A stretch of 16,452 nucleotides of DNA from positions 1 through 16,452 of the forward strand of contig JARIAP010000060.1 in assembly GCA_029257755.1 (NCBI GenBank), in the 5' to 3' direction. This DNA is from Helicobacter sp. (GTDB taxonomy: Bacteria > Campylobacterota > Campylobacteria > Campylobacterales > Helicobacteraceae). The position numbers and the translations under genes are program-made. Numbering within the stretch: position 1 is the stretch's first letter; the number at the start of each line of letters is the position of its first letter. Positions 1 to 6,857 of the stretch are shown here, piece after piece. The notes under the pieces are model-generated. The model did no database searches and was not told where the DNA came from. It saw only the letters and a list, made by a program, of their open reading frames with translations.

Positions 1-603
1 CTTATATCTAGCCCTATGCTCTATCTCTGCCCAAACATGTTGTAAAGAAGTTTTTATTTGTATCTCTGCACGGAAATCTTTAAAAATATTGTTATTTTTC
101 TTTATTTCATATTTTATCTTAGAATCTAAATTTAGTTTATCAATATCTTTAAGCATATGATTCTTAAAATATATAACTAAATGATTTCCTAAATAACCAA
201 ATTTTCTTTGTGTTGTTATCTCATGTGTTTTATCCACACTATTATCTTTATCTATACAATCTTTTAAATTATTTTCTAAAAACTTATCTATAACTTCTTT
301 ATCTTTTAAAGATATAGTAATAATTTTTAAACCTACTAAATCTGTTACTTGTTTTATAGGATTTTCATATTTATCTATTTTATCATCTCTGCTGATTTTA
401 CCTTTAAAGCTTTGAATCTCTTTTGTTCTTGATTCTATCTTAATGGATTTTTTATCTATTGCTTCATTGTTATGTAAGTTTTCAATTAAATTTTTTATAT
501 AAGCTTTTAAAAAAGATTCAAAAAATTTATATGTTTCTCTATTTTCACTAAATATTTTTACTTGCTCTTCAATATCATAATTTTTCTTTTTATTATCGCA
601 CAT
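1..603 (-). CDS. RelA/SpoT-domain nucleotide pyrophosphokinase, small alarmone synthetase-like (3' end outside window)
   Basis: I translated this frame by hand. It starts with ATG at 603, with AAAAGG six bases upstream, and stays open for 201 codons to the left edge, so the C-terminus is missing. The RelA/SpoT synthetase fold is recognisable. R59-K61 and S65-K67 match the ATP-binding R.K..S..K motif. D88-L-V-G91-L-K93 matches the D..G.R metal and nucleotide motif, with Lys for the usual Arg. G136-Y137...H141 matches the G-Y-x-x-x-H substrate motif. E180-I-Q-I-K-T185 followed by LQHVWAEIEH matches the E.Q.(R/K)T motif with catalytic Glu. Family knowledge: such domains transfer pyrophosphate from ATP to GTP/GDP to make (p)ppGpp, or in toxic variants pyrophosphorylate ATP or tRNA. 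The synthetase motifs begin near residue 55, so there is no room for the HD hydrolase domain of a long Rel/SpoT protein. Which product it makes cannot be told from this sequence. Confidence 0.85.
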   Translation of the reverse strand, partial: MCDNKKKNYDIEEQVKIFSENRETYKFFESFLKAYIKNLIENLHNNEAIDKKSIKIESRTKEIQSFKGKISRDDKIDKYENPIKQVTDLVGLKIITISLKDKEVIDKFLENNLKDCIDKDNSVDKTHEITTQRKFGYLGNHLVIYFKNHMLKDIDKLNLDSKIKYEIKKNNNIFKDFRAEIQIKTSLQHVWAEIEHRARYK

Positions 604-635
604 ACATAACCTTTTATTTTTAAAGATTTTATTTT

Positions 636-641
636 ATTATA
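636..641 (-). promoter_or_regulatory. -10 box for the RelA/SpoT-domain gene
   Basis: A perfect TATAAT lies on the minus strand, 32 bases upstream of the ATG at 603 and inside the 119-base gap after the aminotransferase gene. Transcription would start near 629, giving a short leader that includes the AAAAGG ribosome site. I see no clear -35 box, which is common for sigma-70 promoters in Campylobacterota. AT-rich spacers throw up this hexamer by chance, so this is only a plausible assignment. Confidence 0.4.
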
Positions 642-722
642 AAAATATTTAAAAATAACTTAATCAATATAACTATTTTAAAATAAATGACAATTAAAGC
701 CATAATAAATCAAACTTTATAA

Positions 723-1892
723 TCACCATTCAATTATTATAAATTTTTTTATATCTTGTAATGCTTTATAAATTACTTCTTTTTCTTGTGTTAATGCTAT
801 ACGAACATAATCAATACCACTACCATTTCTACCTAAATATGAACCCGGTAATACTTTATGCCCTGTTTGTTCATAAAGCTTTTTTGTAAAGAAAGTATCG
901 CTAGACATGTTTTTTGGTATTAATGTAGAATCTTTTTTTACATTTAACCATAAGTAGAATGTATATGGAAATATATTTACATTGCTAAACAATTGTTTAG
1001 CCATATCAAGATTAGTTGCAAATTTTTTTCTTATAAATTCTGCATATTCTTTTTCCTGCCATGCTATTACACTAGCCTTTTGCAATGTGTTTGGCATACT
1101 TATGCCTATATAAGTCCTAAAGATTCTATATTGATTTAATATATCTTTATCTCCCGCTATAAAACCACTACGAAGACCGGGTGTTGATAAACGCTTTGAT
1201 ATAGAATTAATTACAAAATTATTTTTAAAAGTTTTATTCCCTACTTGTAAGCATGCTTCAAGTAAGCTTGGTGGCGGTGTATCTTTGTATATTTCACTAT
1301 AACATTCATCATTTATTAATATAAAATTATATTCTAGGGATAATTTAACCCACTCAACTAATTCATGTAATCCTAGAATCTGTCCTGTTGGATTATTTGG
1401 AGAATTTAGTATAACTATATCTACTTTATTTAATTCTTCTTTTGATAATCTTGGTTTAAATAAATTATTTTCATTTAGTGGCATATATATTACATTTGCC
1501 CTATTAGCTAATTGTGTCCCCTCATAAATCTGGTAAAATGGATTTGGAAAAGCAATACATGGAGATTGATTTTTAATAAATTTATCATTAATGCAAATAA
1601 AATATGGAAAATTAAACAAAACTTCCCTTGAACCAAATGTAGGTATTAATTCTTCTTGTTGTAATTCCACATTAAACCTTTGTTTTACAAAATTAATTTG
1701 TGAATCAATTAATTCATTTTGCAAACTAGGATAATACCTAATTAAACTTGCATTTTCTTGTATCGATTTTACAACAGATTCTGGTGCATTAAATCCGGGT
1801 TCCCCTATACTTAAATTTATTCCTTCTTGTTGTGATTTGCAATATCTTAATAATTCCCTTAATTTTTCAAATGGGTATGGATTAAATTTCAT
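723..1892 (-). CDS. dapC: Succinyldiaminopimelate transaminase-type class I/II aminotransferase
   Basis: This is a PLP-dependent fold-type I aminotransferase of 389 residues, the normal length. The motifs appear in order: the N-terminal SIGEPGF (28-34); GSRE (87-90) in the cofactor phosphate region; NSPNNPTG (163-170); NDECYSEIY (194-202), with the Asp and Tyr that contact the pyridine ring; S230-I-S-K233, with K233 the Schiff-base lysine; LRSGF (240-244); and YVRIAL (362-367), with the substrate carboxylate Arg. The opening NPYPFEKLREL and overall pattern resemble proteins annotated as DapC in Helicobacter and Campylobacter. DapC makes N-succinyl-LL-2,6-diaminopimelate on the route to lysine and peptidoglycan meso-DAP. 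The substrate is inferred from family resemblance; another amino-acid aminotransferase is the alternative. AAAGG lies six bases before the ATG. No other DAP-pathway gene is in the window, so context does not help. Confidence 0.8.
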   Translation of the reverse strand: MKFNPYPFEKLRELLRYCKSQQEGINLSIGEPGFNAPESVVKSIQENASLIRYYPSLQNELIDSQINFVKQRFNVELQQEELIPTFGSREVLFNFPYFICINDKFIKNQSPCIAFPNPFYQIYEGTQLANRANVIYMPLNENNLFKPRLSKEELNKVDIVILNSPNNPTGQILGLHELVEWVKLSLEYNFILINDECYSEIYKDTPPPSLLEACLQVGNKTFKNNFVINSISKRLSTPGLRSGFIAGDKDILNQYRIFRTYIGISMPNTLQKASVIAWQEKEYAEFIRKKFATNLDMAKQLFSNVNIFPYTFYLWLNVKKDSTLIPKNMSSDTFFTKKLYEQTGHKVLPGSYLGRNGSGIDYVRIALTQEKEVIYKALQDIKKFIIIEW

Positions 1893-2072
1893 TATATTCC
1901 TTTGTTTAATATTGTATAGTATGAAATTTTATCAAAAATAGATGAAATTTACACAATTAAAGATAAACTAAATATGAAAAACATAATAAGAATGATTGAA
2001 ATAAAACTACATGTAAAATAAAAATATAAATAGTCGATTTTATTAGTAGCACAAAGCAATAAGGAATATAAA

Positions 2073-2708
2073 ATGAAAAAAATAAAGCTAATAGTTTGCG
2101 GAGTTTTTATATGTTTTATAAATGTAAATTATATCCTTGCAGGTGAACCTTATTCGCCTGATTTTTCCCTTTCTACACATATAATTAGTGAGCCACCTGC
2201 CCTTCCACAAGATTATGGTATAGAATTGCCAAATCAATGGGAATATTATCCTCCTCCTGTATCTGAATGGCAAAAAAATCCATTTTTACCAAATGAGCCA
2301 ATGCTTATGGAAGTATGTGCTATAACAAGCAAACAAATATATCAATATAACACAAAAGAAGAACTTATATCTGGTTGTTATAGAAATGATGTTGGTTTAA
2401 GTCATTTTATATTGCAACCATATCAATATTGGTCTATGTTATCAACCCTAAAAGGTGCTAACTTAGTGCTACAAAGTGCAATATTAAGCCCAAATCAAAC
2501 TATATCACCAAAAATTGTTATTTTTTATAGAAATATAAATCAACCAAAATTTTATTATACAAGTATAGAATTAGGTGATTTTTATAATGAATCAAGCGTA
2601 ATTGTTATAAATGAAAAAATATTTCAATACAATATTGATGTTATGAGAGCTTTTTATTCATTGGTATATGAAATACAGCAAGAGGCATATATGCCTGAAA
2701 ATAATTAA
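2073..2708 (+). CDS. Small exported protein of unknown function
   Basis: I do not recognise this 211-residue protein. It begins with a typical Sec signal peptide: basic MKKIK, a hydrophobic core (6-22), then a small-residue exit around L22-A-G24, so it is probably periplasmic or outer-membrane associated. There is no lipobox cysteine. The mature N-terminus (about 25-75) is rich in proline and aromatic residues. Only two cysteines, C82 and C102, remain after the signal, so one intramolecular disulfide is possible. The rest alternates hydrophobic and polar residues in a beta-like way and has no further membrane segment. AAGGA seven bases before the ATG supports the start. The gene is divergent from dapC and convergent with the envC-like gene, 13 bases away, so it is its own transcription unit. 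Composition matches its neighbours, and nothing suggests recent transfer. Confidence 0.75.
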   Translation: MKKIKLIVCGVFICFINVNYILAGEPYSPDFSLSTHIISEPPALPQDYGIELPNQWEYYPPPVSEWQKNPFLPNEPMLMEVCAITSKQIYQYNTKEELISGCYRNDVGLSHFILQPYQYWSMLSTLKGANLVLQSAILSPNQTISPKIVIFYRNINQPKFYYTSIELGDFYNESSVIVINEKIFQYNIDVMRAFYSLVYEIQQEAYMPENN

Positions 2709-2721
2709 TAATTTTAGAAAC

Positions 2722-4188
2722 TTATTTTTTAGAAATAACCTCTATTGGATTAATATGTTTTCCTGATTGGACAATTTCAAGATTTAATCTATCATTTATT
2801 CTTCCTATAACATAACCTTGTTTTATAACAAAACCTTTTTTAAGTGTTGGTGCAACTTTATCAAGCATAGAATATATAGAGTGCATTGAATTTGCATGTT
2901 CTATTACTACAACCTTTTTTAATCCAGCCATTTCTTGTGCATAAATTACTTTACCATCCATTATGCTATATACTTGAGAATCTTCCTTTTTAGATTTTAA
3001 CACAACACCATTGTTAAATATTTTTATTTTATATGCTGGATCTATATAATCCCCAAACGCTTGTTCTATTGTATATGAATCTAATGGAGAACCAGCTTTT
3101 TTACCTGTATATTTTGCTGTTTCTGGTCGCTGATATACACTATCTACCCTCTTTAATTCTTCAAAACTATCAATTGCTGATGTTGCATTACTTGAGCTTA
3201 TAGCCGCATCATATTTTTGTTTAATTGCTTTATGTTGTTGTCCTAAAAATTGTTCTGCTTTTTTTGTATCTGTTTTTGCTATTTTTTCTGCTTCTTCTTT
3301 TGCTTTTCTTTCTGCTTCTGCCTTTGCTAATTCCGCCTTTTTATGCTCTTGTTCAATCTTTTTCTTTCTCTCTTTCTCAAGCTTTGCTAATCTCTCTTTC
3401 TCAAGCTTTGCTAATCTCTCTTGTTCTTTGCGTTTTTTAATTTCTTCTTGTGTGTTTTTCTTTAAAATATTCAACTGCCCTAACAATTTATCTAATTCTT
3501 TCTTTTGCATATCAATAGCTTTTAATCTTTGATTATAAACTTGCATTTCATTTCGCATATTATCAACTAAGATTTTTTGTTTTGATATCATAGTTTGTAA
3601 ATCTTGATGCCTATTTTCTTGTGTTGTTATTATTTGTGTTACCTCTTTTATACTACTATTTGTATCGTTTATTTGTTTTAATATCATGTTTTGTTGTTTC
3701 TCTATATTTTTTATATTTGAAATAGTTTGTTTTTTTAGAATCTTAAATGCCTCTCTTGCTACAATATCATCCATACTTAATACTTCCTCATCGTCTAGGA
3801 CATAAGCTATTGTTGTATATTGCAATATTAATTTGCTAAGCTCTGTTTGTGATATTTCTAAAGATTCATTAAGTATTGCTAATTGATTTTCCAACATTTG
3901 CAATTTTGCTTCTTGTGTTTTATTTTGATCCTTATTGTCTTCAATATTCTTAGATAAACTTTGTATTTCTAAGTCAAGTTGTTTTATTTTCTTTACATTA
4001 TTACTTATATTTTGCCCTAATGTGCTTAACTTCAAATTTAAATTTGCTCTTTGTTTATCAATATCGCTTTTTTGTGCTTCATTTTTTTGTATATTTTTAT
4101 TTATTTCATTAATATCTGGATTATTTGAAGCGGTATAAAAAAACCAAAAAAACAAAAACAATATATAGATATAAAAAGATTGCCTCAT
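2722..4188 (-). CDS. EnvC-like murein hydrolase activator (coiled coil plus degenerate LytM/M23 domain)
   Basis: The protein has 488 residues from the preferred ATG at 4188. That start overlaps the ftsX stop as ATGA, has AAAGG seven bases upstream, and puts a signal or anchor segment (about 5-20) at the N-terminus. An in-frame ATG at 4227 would add 13 unlikely residues. Two long coiled coils follow (about 25-125 and 150-310), the second very rich in Lys, Glu and Ala. The C-terminus (about 370-485) is a LytM/M23 fold. The zinc and catalytic positions are gone: the H.G.D segment reads KIFNNGVVLK (389-398), YAHL reads YSML (439-442), and HLHFEI reads RLNLEI (467-472). This is the EnvC pattern: a non-enzymatic LytM domain that activates periplasmic N-acetylmuramoyl-L-alanine amidases at the septum. 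Placement right after ftsE and ftsX supports the role strongly. It ends 13 bases from the converging exported-protein gene. Confidence 0.85.
   Translation of the reverse strand: MRQSFYIYILFLFFWFFYTASNNPDINEINKNIQKNEAQKSDIDKQRANLNLKLSTLGQNISNNVKKIKQLDLEIQSLSKNIEDNKDQNKTQEAKLQMLENQLAILNESLEISQTELSKLILQYTTIAYVLDDEEVLSMDDIVAREAFKILKKQTISNIKNIEKQQNMILKQINDTNSSIKEVTQIITTQENRHQDLQTMISKQKILVDNMRNEMQVYNQRLKAIDMQKKELDKLLGQLNILKKNTQEEIKKRKEQERLAKLEKERLAKLEKERKKKIEQEHKKAELAKAEAERKAKEEAEKIAKTDTKKAEQFLGQQHKAIKQKYDAAISSSNATSAIDSFEELKRVDSVYQRPETAKYTGKKAGSPLDSYTIEQAFGDYIDPAYKIKIFNNGVVLKSKKEDSQVYSIMDGKVIYAQEMAGLKKVVVIEHANSMHSIYSMLDKVAPTLKKGFVIKQGYVIGRINDRLNLEIVQSGKHINPIEVISKK
3368..3415. repeat. 24-bp perfect tandem duplication inside the envC-like gene
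   Basis: Two identical 24-base units sit head to tail (3368-3391 and 3392-3415), and the first seven bases of a third copy follow. On the coding strand each unit encodes eight residues of the RLAKLEKE type, in the second coiled coil (about residues 258-274). The unit is a multiple of three, so gain or loss of a copy keeps the frame and only changes coiled-coil length. Confidence 0.85.
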
Positions 4189-4994
4189 GTTCTTGCCTTT
4201 GATAAAATGACAAAAATAACACAACAAAATGATGATATAAATGCGGCTAAAAACAATTTCAAAAAATCAAGCGGTATCTGGAATATATTTAAACCTATGC
4301 CAAGAGATTGTATTGTATCAAGCGTAATTTGTAAGCTTGCTATATAAAATACAATCAAAGATATTAAAAAACTTGCTATAAAAGAATCAATTAAAGCTAA
4401 TTTAAATAAACTTCTATTTCTTATCCAAATATTTGCACCTAAAATATCCATGATTTCCATTTTTTCTTTATTTGCATAACGCCAAATTTCTATTTGTTTT
4501 AGCATAAGCATAAAACTAATTAATGCTAAAATAATTGCAAAAGTAATAACACTAAGTTTAATAAAACTTAAAAGAGTATAATTTTCTAAATGTCTTTTTG
4601 AAAATGTATCAACAGATATTATATTTGTATTCTTTTTCAATACAGCTTCAATAGCATTTAATCTTTCTGTGCTAGGAAAATATTCAAGACTCAAACTATA
4701 AAAATATGGTAATTGTCTTGTAAGGTTTGTTAGATTTGCTTCACTAATATCTTTTGTAAGTTTTGCAATAGAATCTTTTGGATTAAGTTTAGTTAATTCC
4801 TTAGCTTCAACAATTTTAGATCTTACAGATTCAAATGTAATTGGCTTTCTTGCTGTAATCCCAATAGCATATTTTTGTGTTATAAATTGCTCTTGTTTTG
4901 CTACAATTCTTTCTAAAATAAGTAAGCATTGTAAGCTAAAAAGCATGGCAATAAGCGGTATTAGCAATGATAAGTGTTGTTTAAGCGTATTCAT
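4185..4994 (-). CDS. ftsX: Cell division protein FtsX, membrane subunit of FtsEX
   Basis: The protein has 269 residues with the FtsX topology: TM1 at about 8-27, a periplasmic domain of about 115 residues (28-143), TM2 at about 144-166, a cytoplasmic loop, TM3 at about 197-220 and TM4 at about 242-264. The loop after TM2 carries KEKMEIMDILGANIWIRNR (176-194), matching the charged FtsX segment followed by L-G-A that contacts FtsE. In other bacteria the periplasmic domain binds the EnvC coiled coil, and ATP cycling by FtsE is transmitted through FtsX to release EnvC autoinhibition at the division site. The start overlaps the end of ftsE by 14 bases, with GAAGG eight bases upstream of the ATG. 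The stop overlaps the envC-like start as ATGA, so the three genes are probably translationally coupled. Sequence conservation is low, as usual for this family, so the call rests on topology plus context. Confidence 0.88.
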   Translation of the reverse strand: MNTLKQHLSLLIPLIAMLFSLQCLLILERIVAKQEQFITQKYAIGITARKPITFESVRSKIVEAKELTKLNPKDSIAKLTKDISEANLTNLTRQLPYFYSLSLEYFPSTERLNAIEAVLKKNTNIISVDTFSKRHLENYTLLSFIKLSVITFAIILALISFMLMLKQIEIWRYANKEKMEIMDILGANIWIRNRSLFKLALIDSFIASFLISLIVFYIASLQITLDTIQSLGIGLNIFQIPLDFLKLFLAAFISSFCCVIFVILSKART

Positions 4995-5652
4995 TAATTA
5001 AACCTTCTTTTATTTCTATTTTTCTATATTTAAGGTTAAGGTGTTTTGGGATTCTATGTGTTACAACTACAATTGTAATATTTAATTGCTCATTTGATGA
5101 TTTCAATAATCCCCAAATCATATCACTTGAATAATCATCAAGATTTCCTGTTGGTTCATCACATAATATTAATCTTGGTCTATGTGCAATTGCTCTTGCT
5201 AATGCTACTCTTTGTTGTTCTCCACCGCTTAACTCTTGTGGGTATTTATTTGCTTTATGCAATAGATTAATATGTGATAATAATTTTTCTGCTTGTGTTT
5301 TTGTCTCTGTTTTTGGAAATTTATTTATAATCATTGGCAATGCTATATTTTTTTCAACATTCCAATCTTTTATAAGTTTATAATCCTGAAAAACAATTCC
5401 CATTTTTCTACGCAATAATGTTAATTTATGAGAACTAATTTTTTTCATATTATAATGTAAAACATCAAGCTCACCAGCTTGAATGCTCAAATTACCATAA
5501 ATAGAGCGTAAAAGTGTGATTTTACCACTAACACTTGCACAATATATAAACACAAAATATTTTGGGTATATTGTAAAATTTGCATTTTTAATTATAATTC
5601 CAGTTCGTTTATATCCTAAACATAGTTGCTTTGCTCTAATAATTGAATTCAT
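4981..5652 (-). CDS. ftsE: Cell division ATP-binding protein FtsE with an altered Walker A loop
   Basis: This is an ABC ATPase of 223 residues, normal FtsE length. Visible motifs are the A-loop Tyr (Y14), the Q-loop VFQD (87-90, Q89), signature LSGGEQQ (141-147), Walker B LILCDEP (161-167, D165 and E166), D-loop NLDD (170-173) and H-loop THR (198-200, H199). The anomaly is Walker A (38-46), which reads CASVSGKIT instead of GASGSGKST. K44 is kept, but G38 is Cys, G41 is Val, and the Mg-binding Ser is I45. Each change needs one G-to-T on the coding strand (window bases 5541, 5531 and 5519). With these residues, normal ATP binding and hydrolysis would not be expected. The frame is otherwise intact, so either the protein is an ATPase-defective partner of FtsX or the bases are wrong. 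AAGGAG lies eight bases before the ATG, which directly abuts the trmB stop. Confidence 0.9.
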   Translation of the reverse strand: MNSIIRAKQLCLGYKRTGIIIKNANFTIYPKYFVFIYCASVSGKITLLRSIYGNLSIQAGELDVLHYNMKKISSHKLTLLRRKMGIVFQDYKLIKDWNVEKNIALPMIINKFPKTETKTQAEKLLSHINLLHKANKYPQELSGGEQQRVALARAIAHRPRLILCDEPTGNLDDYSSDMIWGLLKSSNEQLNITIVVVTHRIPKHLNLKYRKIEIKEGLINEYA

Positions 5653-6846
5653 TTATAATTCTCCTTTTTTTACTGCATTATCACCATGTTTTAGAATATT
5701 ACATAAAAATTTATGTGCTATAGTATGTGATTTTATATTTAATGGTTGTTTTAAATAATGTAGTTTATTATCTTCTAAAATTAAAAATGTATTAAATGGC
5801 ATATAAAAACTCCCAAATGAAATTTGAACGACACTAATATTTCTTTTAGAATTTGGTTTTGAATAATACAAATCACCAATATTAATAAATATAGAATCAT
5901 GTATCCATTTTTTATTACAAATATCTAAAAAATTTATTTGTTTTATATCAAATTCAAAATCTATTTGAGATAATGATTGTTGTTTGTCATATAATGGTTG
6001 TTTAAAAATATGTAATTCATAAATATCTTTTTTTAAATTTGTCCATCTTTGCTCATATTTACTAATAATCTTTGTGTCTTTATTCTTAAGCACCTCAAAA
6101 TGTGCATGGTCTGCACTTAATGCTTCATTTATACTATCTCGCACATATTCAAAATCATCGCTTCTTATATTAATATAACCATTATTTTTTAAAATTCTAA
6201 AACTATTTTCTAAGAAATCTCTACTAAATACTCTTCTGTGTTTTGCTTTATTCCAAGGAACCGGAAAATGTAAAAATATTGTATCTACACTATTTATATC
6301 AAGTGTTTGAATAATCTGTCTTGCATCAAAATTACATATATATAAATTTTTAATTTCATATAATTCAATTGCATTTAATACTTGCCTTATTGATGGAAAG
6401 TGAATCTCAAAGCCCAATATTATTTTATTTGTATTTGAATTTGCTAAATCTATTATATGCCTACCACTCCCAAAACCTATTTCTATTAAATCTGGTTTTA
6501 TATTTTTTAATTCATTTTCATTTAATAAAAATCCTGTTTGCATACCTTTTGTATGTTTTTTATTTACTTTATTTAAGTTATGTGAAATTATATCTAATCC
6601 GCTTGAAATAAAATTTAAAACTTTTTTTATTATATTTAAATCATTTGGACGAGTTAATTTATCAATCTTGTATAAAAAATCATTATCTCTTTTTATACAA
6701 CGAATAAAAAATATGGAATTATTATACAATATTGGTAATATTTGAAGGTTTGGATATTTATTATTAACTAAATATTCTGCAATATAAAAATTGTCATGCT
6801 TTATATTTGTTTGCATAAACATATTTTTGCTAATAAAATGTGGCAT
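5653..6846 (-). CDS. trmB: tRNA (guanine-N7-)-methyltransferase, long epsilonproteobacterial form
   Basis: TrmB transfers a methyl group from S-adenosylmethionine to N7 of G46 in the tRNA variable loop. The methyltransferase core occupies about residues 100-285: SAM-binding EIGFGSGRH (122-130), acidic residue in GFEIHF (145-150), the family signature HFPVPWNKAKHRR (193-205), RSDDFEY (228-234) and SKYEQRW (262-268), equivalent to the T.YE.R motif. At 397 residues it is much longer than the roughly 240 of E. coli TrmB. The additions are about 100 residues before and 110 after the core. I recall a similar long form in H. pylori, but the extra parts have no motif I can name. The ribosome site AAGGA has an eight-base spacer and overlaps the stop of the upstream Fn3 gene. 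The stop TAA directly abuts the ftsE ATG, so co-translation with ftsE is likely. Confidence 0.92.
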   Translation of the reverse strand: MPHFISKNMFMQTNIKHDNFYIAEYLVNNKYPNLQILPILYNNSIFFIRCIKRDNDFLYKIDKLTRPNDLNIIKKVLNFISSGLDIISHNLNKVNKKHTKGMQTGFLLNENELKNIKPDLIEIGFGSGRHIIDLANSNTNKIILGFEIHFPSIRQVLNAIELYEIKNLYICNFDARQIIQTLDINSVDTIFLHFPVPWNKAKHRRVFSRDFLENSFRILKNNGYINIRSDDFEYVRDSINEALSADHAHFEVLKNKDTKIISKYEQRWTNLKKDIYELHIFKQPLYDKQQSLSQIDFEFDIKQINFLDICNKKWIHDSIFINIGDLYYSKPNSKRNISVVQISFGSFYMPFNTFLILEDNKLHYLKQPLNIKSHTIAHKFLCNILKHGDNAVKKGEL

Positions 6847-6857
6847 CTATTATATCC

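Noticed and set aside
1911-1921. TATACAAT-like -10 box for dapC on the minus strand
   Set aside because: It is an imperfect match in AT-rich DNA with no supporting -35 or spacing evidence, so I did not list it as a feature.
1893-2072. Short open frame starting at about 1974 in the dapC/exported-protein spacer
   Set aside because: Only 15 codons, no ribosome site, in highly AT-rich divergent promoter DNA.
3225-3440. Plus-strand open frame rich in Leu and Phe
   Set aside because: It is the antisense of the Lys/Glu-rich coiled coil of the envC-like gene. AAG/GAA/CTT-type codons read backwards give long Leu/Phe runs, and it has no ribosome site or neighbour logic.
4189-4227. Upstream ATG at 4227 as the start of the envC-like gene
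   Set aside because: It would overlap ftsX by 43 bases and put 13 residues before the signal segment. The ATG at 4188 has AAAGG at the right distance and forms an ATGA junction with ftsX.
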